Numbered from the stretch's first letter, positions 8,132 through 16,995 are shown. The stretch is DNA of 50,518 bases from Syntrophorhabdaceae bacterium (GCA_028713955.1 JAQTNJ010000003.1:1-50518), one strand, 5' to 3'. The notes: a model not told the origin generated them from the letters alone. A program made the numbers and translations.

Positions 8132-10147
8132 TTAGAGCTCCCTGCCGAGTTTATAGCCATCGTGAGTGGCGTTCATGATCCAGCGGGGGGCCCTTGCATC
8201 GCCTATCAGGTGGCATTCAACGCCGCGGTTCTCGAACAACTCCTGCAGCGCGGTATTAGAGTACTTCATCGTAGCAAGAACAATGGTGTTTGCCTTGATA
8301 TCGAACTCTCTGCCGGAGTGGATGTTGTAGCAGTCAGCCCCGGAGTCAGTGATCTCCTTTACCCAGGAATATGGCATGATCTTTACGCCTAAGAGATCGA
8401 GCTGTCCCATGGCAAAGTGTTCATCGAGCCATATATGGAGATTCGGAGAAAGGTGCGACCATCTGGTCAGGACTTCCACGGTCTTTCCCTGTTCCGCCAG
8501 CATCTCTGCCAACCCCGGAGTGATCCGGTCTGCGAGTTCATCGACGATAAGCACTGTCTGGCCAATTTGAGCCTGGCCTAAAAGGACATCTTCGTAGGTA
8601 AATACATTTTTCCGGTCCCAGCCGGGGATCGGCTCCGTAGTAACGGCGCCTCTGCCATCCCTGGCGGGTCTGGAGCCCGAGGCGAGAACCACTATATCGG
8701 GTTTTTCTTTTGAAAGGATATCGTCAATGTTTTCTGCAGTGATTTCCGCGTTAAATTTGACTTTCACATCAAATTTTTGCATCTGCCGGTCGAGATAGTC
8801 GAGAAAGGTTTGGGGTAAATTATGATTGAGAATTTTCTTGATCAGCCGTGCCTGTCCTCCGACTTCATCATTTTTTTCGTACACAAGGACATTATGCCCC
8901 CTCTGGGCTGCCGTTACAGCACACTGCATACCAGCCGGACCGGCACCTACGATGAGCACATTCCTGCGGTGCGAGGCCTTCTGGAATGTCCAGCTGCCCC
9001 AGCGCATCTCTTCACCTGCCGCGGGATTCACCGTACACCGTATGCCATTGGTTGTAGCGCGGTTAAAGGATCTTGCCACACAACCCTGGTTGCAGTAAAT
9101 GCAGGGAGCGATATCCTCTTCCTTGCCTTCGAGGGCCTTTCGCGGGAAGTGAGGATCTGCTATCAGGGTCCTGGCGAGATAGACATAGTCACATTTGCCC
9201 TCCGCAATCATCCGGTCAGCAAGACCTGGATCGTTGATCTTTGCCGAAACAGAGACGGGAACTTTTACTGCTGCTTTTACTTTTCTTGAAAACTCACCTG
9301 CCCAACCTGGTTCCAGATTCGCACAGAATGGGCTACATTCGAACGCAATAGATTTGTATGTGGCCATAACGGTGCCAAGCCAATCAATGTAGCCTGCCGC
9401 TTCAAGCATTCTTGCCATCTCGATACCATCCTCAAGAGTTAGTCCCCCTGGCTCGAGCTCCATGACATTCATTCTGGCGCCTATGGGGAAATCTCTCCCA
9501 ACAGCATCTCTTACCTTCGCAAACACTTCCATTGCAAATCGAACCCTGTTTTCAACAGAACCACCGTACTCATCCGTTCTTTTGTTACTCAGAGGTGAAA
9601 AGAAAGCACTGCCGAGCTTGTCGTGGGCACACATAATTTCGACGGCATCGACCCCGGCCTTTACACATCTCTCTGCAGCCCGTGCGAACTTATCCTGGAT
9701 CTCCCATATTTCTTTCTTTGTTAGTTCTTTCGATATCTGGTTCGGCACTTCAATTGCTGGAATTTGTGATGGTGCAACAGGGACCTCGTCCACCTGAACA
9801 TGACAGAGGCTGTGTATTCCGGGATGGCTGATCTGGACCATGAACTTGGAATCGTGCTTATGGCATACTTCAGTGAGTTCCTTCAACCCGGGGATGATAT
9901 CGTCCGTCCATAATGCAAAATTGTTTGCAGGGAAATAGTCAGCCTTCTCGTCCACGCTTGAGGTAACGAGACCGACGAGGGCTGCACCGCCGCAAGCCTT
10001 CTCCTCGTAATAGGCCTTTGCCCGGTCAGTGACCATAAAGGTTACCGGATCGGCGACTTGAGATCCACTGGGTGCGCTCACAATCCGGTTTTTGAGAATG
10101 AGCGATCCCAACTTGATTGGTGTAAAAAGGTGTTTATACTCTGCCAT
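8132..10147 (-). CDS. OYE-family FMN/[4Fe-4S]/FAD oxidoreductase (2,4-dienoyl-CoA reductase/BaiCD-like)
   Basis: 671 residues in the classical three-part layout. Residues 1 to about 340 form an FMN-binding TIM barrel of the old yellow enzyme family (LFTPIKLGSLILKNRIV; AHDKLGSAFFSPLSNKRTDEYGG written in part). CIYCNQGC with a later RCTVNP gives the [4Fe-4S] ligands. From about 395 an FAD/NAD(P) domain follows, with the GAGPAGMQCA Rossmann motif. Relatives reduce dienoyl-CoA, enoates or bile-acid intermediates, or oxidise amines (TMADH); the substrate here is not decided. The start is secured by AAGGAGGG just upstream. It is first in an operon with etfA, etfB and the membrane oxidoreductase, so ETF may be its electron partner. 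Confidence 0.88.
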   Translation of the reverse strand: MAEYKHLFTPIKLGSLILKNRIVSAPSGSQVADPVTFMVTDRAKAYYEEKACGGAALVGLVTSSVDEKADYFPANNFALWTDDIIPGLKELTEVCHKHDSKFMVQISHPGIHSLCHVQVDEVPVAPSQIPAIEVPNQISKELTKKEIWEIQDKFARAAERCVKAGVDAVEIMCAHDKLGSAFFSPLSNKRTDEYGGSVENRVRFAMEVFAKVRDAVGRDFPIGARMNVMELEPGGLTLEDGIEMARMLEAAGYIDWLGTVMATYKSIAFECSPFCANLEPGWAGEFSRKVKAAVKVPVSVSAKINDPGLADRMIAEGKCDYVYLARTLIADPHFPRKALEGKEEDIAPCIYCNQGCVARSFNRATTNGIRCTVNPAAGEEMRWGSWTFQKASHRRNVLIVGAGPAGMQCAVTAAQRGHNVLVYEKNDEVGGQARLIKKILNHNLPQTFLDYLDRQMQKFDVKVKFNAEITAENIDDILSKEKPDIVVLASGSRPARDGRGAVTTEPIPGWDRKNVFTYEDVLLGQAQIGQTVLIVDELADRITPGLAEMLAEQGKTVEVLTRWSHLSPNLHIWLDEHFAMGQLDLLGVKIMPYSWVKEITDSGADCYNIHSGREFDIKANTIVLATMKYSNTALQELFENRGVECHLIGDARAPRWIMNATHDGYKLGREL

Positions 10148-10187
10148 AGCCCGAACCCTCCTTAATTTTTTTAATGTAAGCCTCTCA

Positions 10188-10266
10188 GGGACAGTAACCG
10201 CTTACCCATAAGCAGGTAATTTTAATTACCAATTGCGGCTTATCAGGCTTAAGCCCTTACTGTTCC
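10188..10266 (-). ncRNA. Structured 5' leader of the OYE-etf operon (candidate cis-regulatory RNA)
   Basis: Between the promoter (-10 at 10283-10288) and the gene start at 10147 lie about 130 transcribed bases. Ten-base arms 10188-10197 and 10257-10266 pair at 9 of 10 positions and enclose a nested hairpin: 10208-10213 with 10238-10243, and 10215-10221 with 10224-10230 (perfect). An alternative hairpin, 10200-10204 with 10209-10213, would exclude the nested one. A further GGCTTAAGCC palindrome sits at 10246-10255. Mutually exclusive pairings just ahead of the ribosome site suggest a regulatory leader. It does not resemble a riboswitch I know. Confidence 0.4.
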
Positions 10267-10282
10267 TTGCTCTAATGATAAA

Positions 10283-10311
10283 AATATATTGAACGACCGA
10301 TAAATTGTCAA
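10283..10311 (-). promoter_or_regulatory. Promoter of the OYE-etf operon with operator in the spacer
   Basis: On the minus strand, TTGACA (10306-10311) and TATATT (10283-10288) are separated by exactly 17 bases. The spacer, read on the plus strand from 10289, is TTGAACGACCGATAAAT, close to the elements at 12264-12285 and 26089-26110. A repressor bound there would block RNA polymerase directly. Confidence 0.72.
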
Positions 10312-10319
10312 GAAAAAAA

Positions 10320-10335
10320 TATCGATCGATCGATA
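10320..10335. promoter_or_regulatory. 16-bp perfect palindrome upstream of the OYE-etf promoter
   Basis: TATCGATCGATCGATA is perfectly self-complementary and lies 9 bases upstream of the -35 box. It contains the CGATCG core seen in the carboxylase-operon operator, so it may be a second binding site for the same regulator. Confidence 0.45.
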
Positions 10336-10381
10336 CATAACCCGGTTAAAGAGTTATATCCCATACCGGTTTAAGAAGGCG

Positions 10382-10978
10382 TTATGTTTTTTCCCGGCAG
10401 AATGGAGCGAGAACCCCATGCATTATAAAAGTAACTATTTCCTCTGTGATTTGATCTACACTCAGAGGCCCTCCCGGTCGAAACCACAGGAGGTACCAGT
10501 TGATGACGCCCAGGATGTTGAGGGCAAGCACCGTCATGCTGCTGTACCGGACGCGTCCTGTTGCCTGGATCCGTTGGAGTTCCGTACGGTACAGGTCCAG
10601 GATCTGACGCTGAATCTGATTATTTATCTTAGTTGCTTCAGATGGTATATGCTCTTCATCGGTGAAGAATATCCGTGCCTCTTTTACAGTTCCGGTACAT
10701 TGACGAAGATGGGTTCTTATCAGAAGCTCAAGACGTTCCAGCGGATCCATGTCGAGCACCGCAACCTCCTGGAGGCTATTGATGAGCCGCGCCCCGGCCT
10801 CACTGAGGATAGTAGTGAAGAGCGCCTCTTTGCTCCCAAAATAGTGGTAAATGCTAGAGATGCTCATGCCCATGACGCATGCGATGTCACGGATGGACGT
10901 CCCTTTGTAGCCGCTGGCGGAAAAGAGCTCAATGGCAATGGAAATAAGCTTTTCGCGGGTGTCGAGATTGTTACTCAT
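10382..10978 (-). CDS. TetR-family transcriptional regulator
   Basis: 198 residues. The N-terminal TetR helix-turn-helix is clear (GYKGTSIRDIACVMGM, then SSIYHYFGSKEALF). The rest is the helical ligand-binding domain with a C-terminal segment (NWYLLWFRPGGPLS) typical of fatty-acid or aromatic-CoA responsive TetR proteins. It stands directly upstream of the OYE-etf operon on the same strand and is a candidate binder of the TTGARCGAYC elements. A half-site-like TTGAACGTC lies between it and its own possible promoter (10990-10998), hinting at autoregulation. Confidence 0.9.
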   Translation of the reverse strand: MSNNLDTREKLISIAIELFSASGYKGTSIRDIACVMGMSISSIYHYFGSKEALFTTILSEAGARLINSLQEVAVLDMDPLERLELLIRTHLRQCTGTVKEARIFFTDEEHIPSEATKINNQIQRQILDLYRTELQRIQATGRVRYSSMTVLALNILGVINWYLLWFRPGGPLSVDQITEEIVTFIMHGVLAPFCREKT

Positions 10979-11114
10979 TAATTTTACCTTGAACGTCTAA
11001 ACAGAGTATGAACATAACAATAAATCCTCAGCGTAGTCAATATAGCAACTCTTAGATACATTATCAACGGGGCCTTGCAGCGCTGCGGGGTAGGACAGAT
11101 AAGGGGATGCAGTA

Positions 11115-12092
11115 TCACTGCCGGTCCATGAGGCGGAATGAAAGCTCGTGCCCGGTTTCGTGACGCTCCACAAGTCCTTCGTCTTCAAAGGTCTCCAGGT
11201 ATCCGATTACTTCAGAAAGGGCCAGCAAAAGCTGGTCAGGAGGTAATCCTGGAAAAAGGCGCAGGATTATCTGAAAAGGCGTGGTGGCGCCGGTCGAAAG
11301 GATATGCCGGATCTGTTTTTTCCTGCGGGTCATGAAACGAAGAAGCTCTGTAATTCGTTCAGAAGGCCTGTATATGGGTTCCCCATGGCCCGGGAAGGCG
11401 GCTTTAAGCTTCATGCCCCTCACATTTTCCAGGGAGCGGGCATAGCTGGTCACGCTGCGGTAGCCACGGGGGACGACCCAGGGGCGCTGCAAGAGGGGGT
11501 TTGAAGATATGTCCTTTAGGAGAAAGTCCCCGGTGAATGCTATTTTTCTGTCCGGTTCCCAGAAAAGCATACAGTAAGGAGTATGCCCGGGAACGTGAAC
11601 TGCCCTCAGGTTCATTGACGACAGCCGGAATTCGTCCCCGTTTTTCAGAAGTCTGGTAGGTACTACCCTGCATGCGAACCCTTTGAGCCAATTGAAAAAT
11701 CGGGTGGTTTGTCCCAGGAGTTCCTCCGGGATCCCTGATTTTCTGAGCAGTGATTCGAAGAAGCGATTTGTATCAAGAAAGTCCTCTTCGTATTCTTCCA
11801 GGGCTTGTGCCGCGGCCTCGTGTATCCATATTTCAACCCCTCCCTTCTCGGCAATGTCCCGTGCTGAACCAAAATGATCGATGTGCGGGTGAGTGATAAT
11901 GATCCGCCTGATCTCTGCAAGAGAGGAGCCGACTGCATTCAGTCCTTTTTCTAACTTTTCCATGAAGTAGTCACCCATGGGTGGTACGTCGAGCAGGGTG
12001 GGAACCGGTTCAGGGAAGAAGTAGCTATTGACGCTTGCCACCGGAAACGGCAAGGGTATCTTCAGCTGATGTACTCCATAATTTGTCTTCAT
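11115..12092 (-). CDS. MBL-fold metallohydrolase with C-terminal winged helix
   Basis: 325 residues. THPHIDHFGSARD gives the H-x-H-x-D-H metal motif; HVPGHTPYC, FTGDFLL and FPGHGEP give the further histidine and aspartate ligands. The last 75 residues or so look like a winged-helix extension (LLLALSEVIGYLETFEDEGLV), as in the LACTB2-like hydrolase group. Relatives include glyoxalase-II-like thioesterases and nucleases. In this setting thioester hydrolysis is possible but not shown. It lies upstream of the TetR gene on the same strand with a 136-base gap. Confidence 0.82.
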   Translation of the reverse strand: MKTNYGVHQLKIPLPFPVASVNSYFFPEPVPTLLDVPPMGDYFMEKLEKGLNAVGSSLAEIRRIIITHPHIDHFGSARDIAEKGGVEIWIHEAAAQALEEYEEDFLDTNRFFESLLRKSGIPEELLGQTTRFFNWLKGFACRVVPTRLLKNGDEFRLSSMNLRAVHVPGHTPYCMLFWEPDRKIAFTGDFLLKDISSNPLLQRPWVVPRGYRSVTSYARSLENVRGMKLKAAFPGHGEPIYRPSERITELLRFMTRRKKQIRHILSTGATTPFQIILRLFPGLPPDQLLLALSEVIGYLETFEDEGLVERHETGHELSFRLMDRQ

Positions 12093-12106
12093 TCGTTCAC
12101 CGACTT

Positions 12107-12135
12107 TTCTTAACTTACAGCCTCTAACGTGTCAA
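12107..12135 (-). promoter_or_regulatory. Possible promoter of the MBL-fold gene
   Basis: Minus-strand TTGACA (12130-12135), 17-base spacer, TAAGAA (12107-12112). The -35 box is perfect and the -10 weak. It is divergent from the carboxylase-operon promoter in the same 315-base gap. Confidence 0.4.
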
Positions 12136-12234
12136 GGATTTTCACCCTTTGGCCTGCTTCGGTGTCCGGGTGAGCCCGTTGAAAGGAACGTAAATACTGA
12201 GAAATTAACGTCAATAATTTTTTAAAAAATTTGT

Positions 12235-12285
12235 TTGACAAGAAATAGACTTTCTTGTATTCTTAATTGAGCGATCGACCAATTA
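12235..12285 (+). promoter_or_regulatory. Promoter and operator of the ketone-carboxylase operon
   Basis: TTGACA (12235-12240), 17-base spacer, TATTCT (12258-12263). Directly after the -10 box, 12264-12285 is a 22-base dyad: TAATTG, two free bases, CGATCG, two free bases, CAATTA (18 of 22 positions symmetric). It covers the expected start of transcription. The same type of element occurs at 10289 and 26089. Confidence 0.75.
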
Positions 12286-12316
12286 TATGGCATAAAGGAT
12301 TATTTGGTAGTATTCT

Positions 12317-12424
12317 ATGAGCGATATACTTATTGGAAATATTGAGCAATTAGTCAATCAAAGGGGTTTTGGAAGCAAAAAAAACATGGTGATCATGGGA
12401 GGAGGAAATGAGTTACACAATTGA
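12317..12424 (+). CDS. Possible 35-codon leader peptide ahead of the carboxylase operon
   Basis: A frame from ATG 12317 to the stop at 12422-12424 begins MSDILIGNIEQLVNQ and overlaps the start of the first carboxylase gene by 17 bases in another frame. No good ribosome site precedes it. It may simply be an open frame in the 5' leader; if translated it would couple to the carboxylase start. Confidence 0.2.
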   Translation: MSDILIGNIEQLVNQRGFGSKKNMVIMGGGNELHN

Positions 12425-14432
12425 CATTGACACCGGCGGAACCTTCACAGATGGTTTTTTCGTTAATGGCACTCGCGTTGAAACGGTGAAGGTACCAACA
12501 ACACACCATGACCTCACGGTCTGTTTTCTCGAATGCATCAAAGCAGGGGCCGGTCAGTTTGGGGTCTCCCTGGAGGATATGTTGACGGACACGGAAGTAA
12601 TACGTTTTTCCTCCACAATCGGGACAAACACGCTGATTGAGAGAAATGGAACAAAAATCGGACTTATGGTGAGCAGGGGAGAAGAAAAGGAACTCCAGGT
12701 TGTAAACGAAGAAGAGGAGTCTCCCCTCGTATATTCGGAGATGGTCAGGACCCTGGGGGGTCAGATAGGAAAAAACGGAGAAGAGGTTGAAGCATTGAAA
12801 AGAGAAGAGGTGCTGAGAGCGGGTCAGGAACTGCTCGACCTCGGTGCGCGTTGTCTCGTTGTCTCCCTCAAGAACTCCGTCTTTAACCCTGTGCATGAAC
12901 GACAGGTCCGTACCTGGCTCAAAGGGGAGTATCCAAGGGACTATCTTGGATCGGTACCTGTTTTTCTATCCTCTGATACCACGAATCTGCCGGGTGATCA
13001 GGAAAGGATAAATACTGCGGTTGTCAACGCCTACATACACGCAAGACTCGTAAAGTTCCTTTACAAGGCCGGTGAGGACCTGAGAAAGAGGTTTTTTACC
13101 AGGCCCCTGCTTATCGTTCATGCAACAGGCGGGGTTGCAAGGGTGGCAAACACAAAAGCGATCAACACCTATAATTCCGGACCTGCTGCCGGCTTAATGG
13201 GTGTGATGTCGCTCGGAAAACTTTACGAAACAAAGCATTTAGTCTCAGGGGACATGGGCGGGACTTCCTTTGATATCGGCGTAGTGAGAAACGGTCAGCC
13301 AAACTTCACGCTGCGGCCAAACGTCGAAGGTCTGGATCTCAGTGTCCCGATGGTTGCTATACGACCCATTGGGGCAGGCGGCGGCTCAATCGCCACCGTA
13401 CGAAAGGGTGAACTCCAGGTGGGCCCGCAATCTGCCGGTGCCCTTCCCGGACCTGCTTGCTTCAATCTGGGCGGCACCCAGGCAACTGTCACAGATGCCG
13501 ATGTAGCGCTTGGATACATTGATCCCGGCTATTACCTGGGGGGCAAGATGCAGCTGGATGGTTCTAAGGCTACTGAAGTAATAGAGGCGAAGGTGGCTTC
13601 CCAGTTGAGATGTGAGACCCTTGAGGCGGCCCTTGTTATAAGAGACAAGGTGGATTTCAATATGGGTATCGCGTTAAAAGAGGTCATCGAAGCAACGGGA
13701 TCCAGTTTCAAGCCTGCCCTGATCATATACGGCGGCGCAGGTTCTGCTCACTGTTGCGGGCTCGCAAAATATGCTGGCATCAAGAAGATCATAGCCCCTT
13801 TGTACGCTTCGGTCTTCTCAGCATGTTCCCTGTCCAGTATGGATATCTGGCATATCTATTCCCGGCGCTTAGGTATGTGGCTCAAGAAAGATGGTCGCAT
13901 GGTGATTGATCAGGACCGAGCAGAAAGCCTGGTTAGATCAATGTATGACGAGGCCTCGAGAGATATGCGGGGCGAGGGCTTCAGGGAAGATCAGGTACTG
14001 AACCACGTGGAGTTTTTCCTGAGCAGGGGCGGCGACGTGCCCGAGGGCCGCGTGATCGTTAACGGCAAAGACTGGTCAGGAGTACTCGATAACGCGCTCA
14101 AGAAGCAGACCCCGAAACTCTATGAGGGTCCTGACATCTATGGACCCCTGGTATTTATGCATGCTACTGCGCAGATCCCTCATTATGAGACCAGCCGGTT
14201 CGACATGGCCGGTACAGAATCCTCAAAGGCTCTCATTGGAGCACGACCGGTATGCTGGGAGAAGGGAGCAGGCATGGTTGAAACATCCATATACAATAGG
14301 TCAAAACTGTTGCCCGGCAACCTGGTCGAAGGTCCGGCTATCGTTGAAGCGCTCGATACAACCTATGTGGTCCGTAAGGGCTGGACATATAGAGTGGATG
14401 AGTATCTCAACGGGATATTTGAGGAGGTGTAA
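12408..14432 (+). CDS. HyuA-family ATP-dependent ketone carboxylase subunit (ApcA-like)
   Basis: 674 residues, about 73 kDa, in the hydantoinase/oxoprolinase A family with an actin-like ATPase fold. DIDTGGTFTDG at residues 4-14 is the first phosphate loop, GDMGGTSFDIG near 281 the second; GAGGGSIA and the SAGALPGPAC segment are further family marks. GGGAGGAGG sits just upstream of the ATG. In acetophenone carboxylase and acetone carboxylase such subunits activate bicarbonate and/or the ketone enolate with ATP. It is followed after 2 bases by the small zinc-ribbon subunit, then by a second HyuA and a HyuB. That order and the sizes match ApcA-B-C-D rather than acetone carboxylase (one HyuA) or N-methylhydantoinase (no small subunit). 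Confidence 0.85.
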   Translation: MSYTIDIDTGGTFTDGFFVNGTRVETVKVPTTHHDLTVCFLECIKAGAGQFGVSLEDMLTDTEVIRFSSTIGTNTLIERNGTKIGLMVSRGEEKELQVVNEEEESPLVYSEMVRTLGGQIGKNGEEVEALKREEVLRAGQELLDLGARCLVVSLKNSVFNPVHERQVRTWLKGEYPRDYLGSVPVFLSSDTTNLPGDQERINTAVVNAYIHARLVKFLYKAGEDLRKRFFTRPLLIVHATGGVARVANTKAINTYNSGPAAGLMGVMSLGKLYETKHLVSGDMGGTSFDIGVVRNGQPNFTLRPNVEGLDLSVPMVAIRPIGAGGGSIATVRKGELQVGPQSAGALPGPACFNLGGTQATVTDADVALGYIDPGYYLGGKMQLDGSKATEVIEAKVASQLRCETLEAALVIRDKVDFNMGIALKEVIEATGSSFKPALIIYGGAGSAHCCGLAKYAGIKKIIAPLYASVFSACSLSSMDIWHIYSRRLGMWLKKDGRMVIDQDRAESLVRSMYDEASRDMRGEGFREDQVLNHVEFFLSRGGDVPEGRVIVNGKDWSGVLDNALKKQTPKLYEGPDIYGPLVFMHATAQIPHYETSRFDMAGTESSKALIGARPVCWEKGAGMVETSIYNRSKLLPGNLVEGPAIVEALDTTYVVRKGWTYRVDEYLNGIFEEV

Positions 14433-14434
14433 TT

Positions 14435-14818
14435 ATGAAGATACGGATCACTGAAGCGCTTGATCTGGATCTGGAAGCAGAAAAATGGTGTTGCAATCGC
14501 TGCGGCAAAGAGTTGATTTTCGCACGGGAGAATTACAAGAAAGGGTGTTTAGTGAGGGAGCGGATGCCTGTGGAGGTGCACAATCCTCTCGTTGAGAACT
14601 CACCTTTTTCCTTTGCACCGGACCCTGAATGGTGCCGAATAATCGAATTCTATTGCCCGCAATGCGGCCTTATGATTGATAATGAATACTTACCGCCAGG
14701 ACATCCGGTTACCCATGACATAGAGCTTGACATCGATGGCATGAAACGGCGGTATGGAATTAACACTAAAACCAAAACAAAAACCAAAACCAAAACAAAA
14801 ACAATGGGGACTATGTAG
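14435..14818 (+). CDS. Small zinc-ribbon carboxylase subunit (ApcB / acetone carboxylase gamma-like)
   Basis: 127 residues, about 15 kDa. Two cysteine pairs, CNRCG near 20 and CPQCG near 74, form a zinc ribbon, as in the small subunit of acetophenone carboxylase and the gamma subunit of acetone carboxylase. The start follows the stop of the first HyuA gene by 2 bases and has GAGGAGG upstream, so translation is coupled. The C-terminus is odd: after YGIN it becomes six Thr-Lys pairs, then TMGTM, coded by a hexanucleotide repeat; this tail looks like a recent slippage expansion rather than part of the fold. Confidence 0.78.
   Translation: MKIRITEALDLDLEAEKWCCNRCGKELIFARENYKKGCLVRERMPVEVHNPLVENSPFSFAPDPEWCRIIEFYCPQCGLMIDNEYLPPGHPVTHDIELDIDGMKRRYGINTKTKTKTKTKTKTMGTM
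14765..14803 (+). repeat. Hexanucleotide microsatellite (ACNAAA)6 coding a Thr-Lys tail
   Basis: Six units of ACT/ACC/ACA followed by AAA run from 14765 to 14800 with a seventh ACA. The unit length is a multiple of three, so gain or loss of units keeps the frame and changes only the tail length of the small carboxylase subunit. Confidence 0.9.
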
Positions 14819-14826
14819 GAGGAGAC

Positions 14827-16986
14827 ATGGGTTACACAGTCGATGTAGATATTGGCGGGACATTTACCGATTTTTGTGGTGCGCAATATGGGGGTCAGAT
14901 CACGATGACAAAAACTCCGACAACTCATTATGATCTGTCGGTGGGGTTTCTAAGAGGCCTGAAGGAGCTTGCCAGGAGCTTCAACACACCGCTCAAGAGA
15001 TTTCTGTCCGAATGCGATGCCATCCACTATTGCACGACGCTGGGCACCAATGCACTCATCGAGCGAACGGGGCCCAAACTTGGAATTATAACAACGGCCG
15101 GATTCGAAGATACCGTTGCAATCGGACGCGCCCGTTCCTGGGCCGATGGTGTATCGGGAATGGAAAATAAAGACCTCGCGCGAATCATGAAACCGACCCC
15201 GTTGGTTCCAAGAGACATGATCGTTGGAGTGCATGAGCGAATAGACTCGTCTGGAAATGTGGTGTTGCCTATCAGGAAGGACGATGTCCTCGAGAAACTT
15301 CAGTACCTGGTCGAGAAAGGAGCTATGGGTTATATTATCTGCCTGATATCATCCTACTATAATCCCGGCCACGAGATGATGGTCAAGGAGATTATCGAGG
15401 ATGAGTATCCTGAGGACTACCTCGGCAGCATGCCGGTTTTTCTTTCTCATAACATATCGCCAAAGATGGGCGAGTACACCAGGTTCACCTCTGCTGTCGT
15501 GAATGCATACATACACAGCGTCATGGCAGAGGAACTATCCCGCCTTATCTGGGAGTTAAAAGACAATGGATATGCCCGCCCATTGATACTGGTCCAGAAT
15601 GTGGGCGGAATGAAGAAGGTAACCCGGACGAGAGCTATCCTTACTTACAACGCCGGTCCTGTTTCAGGCCTTTACGGAAGTCGTTATCTCGGCGACCTTT
15701 ATGGAATGAAGAATATCATTTTTACGGATATGGGAGGGACATCCTACGATATCGGAATTGTTTCCGATGGTCAGATCCGAACATACGACTTTATTCCGGT
15801 CATCGACAGATGGCGTACGAATATCCCTGCCATAGAGGTGAAGTCGATAGGAGCGGGTGGCGGCTCCATCGCATGGATAAACAGGCTGTTCGGTAACAGA
15901 CTTGAGGTTGGGCCTCAATCGGCGGGATCAATGCCTGGTCCTGCTTGTTACGATCAGGGGGGCACGGAACCGACGGTAACAGACGCTGATCTGGTGTTAG
16001 GTTATCTGAATCCGGATAACTACCTGGGCGGTAAAATGAAGCTCAAGAGGAGCCTTGCCGAAAAGGCTATCCGGGAAAAGATTGCCGAACCTCTCGGCAT
16101 TGACTTAATGGAGGCTGCAGTACGTATTCGCCGGATCATAGATGCGAAGATGGGACAGGAAGTCTTCAATGAGGTTGTTTTAAAGGGCTACGATCCGAGA
16201 GAGTTTGTCGTTTTTGCCTGTGGTGGGGCAGGACCCTCACACGCACTTGATATCGCACCATACATGGAGGTGAAAAAGGTTGTGGTGTCACCCTTCTCGC
16301 CTGTTTTCGGGGCCTTCGGCGCTTCAACGATAGATATCATGCAGGTCTTCGACCGGTCGCGGATGATAAAGCTCTTTCAATATGCTACTCAAGCCTATAC
16401 GGAAGAATATGAAACCTTCAACGGCATTGTGAAGGAACTGACGGATCTGGCACTCAGAGACCTCCAGATGGAAGGATATCAACCGGAGGATGTAAAGTTC
16501 ACGCTCGAATTAGAGATGCGCTACGGAATGCAGTACAACTTCACCAAGGTTGAGTCACCCCACCTGGAACTTCATTCGCCTCAGGATGTTATGGATATCT
16601 GTAGATGTTTTGAGAAAACCTATGCCCAGATTTACACTCCGGAGGCTGCGTTTCCACAGGGCGGCATCAATATTGAGAATTTTTTCCTCAAGGCCTCGGT
16701 ACCAAGCAAACACGTTGAGCTGATGACCCATGAACTGTCCGGCGAAACACCAGGTCCGGATGCCCTCAAGGGGACCAGGTCGGTCTATTTTGTGAATGCA
16801 GGTAAGTCCCTCGATACCAAAATATACGCCTTTGAGACGCTTCAGCCTGGAAACGTGATCTTCGGTCCCGCGGTCATAGAAGCCGAAGATACTACCTGTG
16901 TAATTAATCCGGGATGGCGGTTTGTCATGGACAAGTACCGCCAGTGTCTGCTTGAGCAGGTTGAACATAAAACCGCAGAATTATAA
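14827..16986 (+). CDS. HyuA-family ketone carboxylase subunit (ApcC-like)
   Basis: 719 residues, about 79 kDa, a second HyuA paralogue. DVDIGGTFTDF is the N-terminal phosphate loop and TDMGGTSYDIG the second; GAGGGSIAW and QSAGSMPGPAC follow the same plan as the first HyuA, and CGGAGPSHA lies near 470. A strong TAGGAGGAGAC site precedes the ATG, 8 bases after the small subunit's stop. Compared with the first HyuA it has a longer C-terminal part (EMRYGMQYN, then EDTTCVINPGW). Two ATPase-fold subunits in one complex is the mark of acetophenone carboxylase, which uses separate ATP sites to activate ketone and bicarbonate; by analogy this one probably serves the second activation. Confidence 0.85.
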   Translation: MGYTVDVDIGGTFTDFCGAQYGGQITMTKTPTTHYDLSVGFLRGLKELARSFNTPLKRFLSECDAIHYCTTLGTNALIERTGPKLGIITTAGFEDTVAIGRARSWADGVSGMENKDLARIMKPTPLVPRDMIVGVHERIDSSGNVVLPIRKDDVLEKLQYLVEKGAMGYIICLISSYYNPGHEMMVKEIIEDEYPEDYLGSMPVFLSHNISPKMGEYTRFTSAVVNAYIHSVMAEELSRLIWELKDNGYARPLILVQNVGGMKKVTRTRAILTYNAGPVSGLYGSRYLGDLYGMKNIIFTDMGGTSYDIGIVSDGQIRTYDFIPVIDRWRTNIPAIEVKSIGAGGGSIAWINRLFGNRLEVGPQSAGSMPGPACYDQGGTEPTVTDADLVLGYLNPDNYLGGKMKLKRSLAEKAIREKIAEPLGIDLMEAAVRIRRIIDAKMGQEVFNEVVLKGYDPREFVVFACGGAGPSHALDIAPYMEVKKVVVSPFSPVFGAFGASTIDIMQVFDRSRMIKLFQYATQAYTEEYETFNGIVKELTDLALRDLQMEGYQPEDVKFTLELEMRYGMQYNFTKVESPHLELHSPQDVMDICRCFEKTYAQIYTPEAAFPQGGINIENFFLKASVPSKHVELMTHELSGETPGPDALKGTRSVYFVNAGKSLDTKIYAFETLQPGNVIFGPAVIEAEDTTCVINPGWRFVMDKYRQCLLEQVEHKTAEL

Positions 16987-16995
16987 GGAGGGGAC

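Noticed and set aside
10418-10981. 187-codon plus-strand frame opposite the first TetR gene
   Set aside because: The minus-strand TetR protein has a clear helix-turn-helix; the plus frame has no recognisable features.
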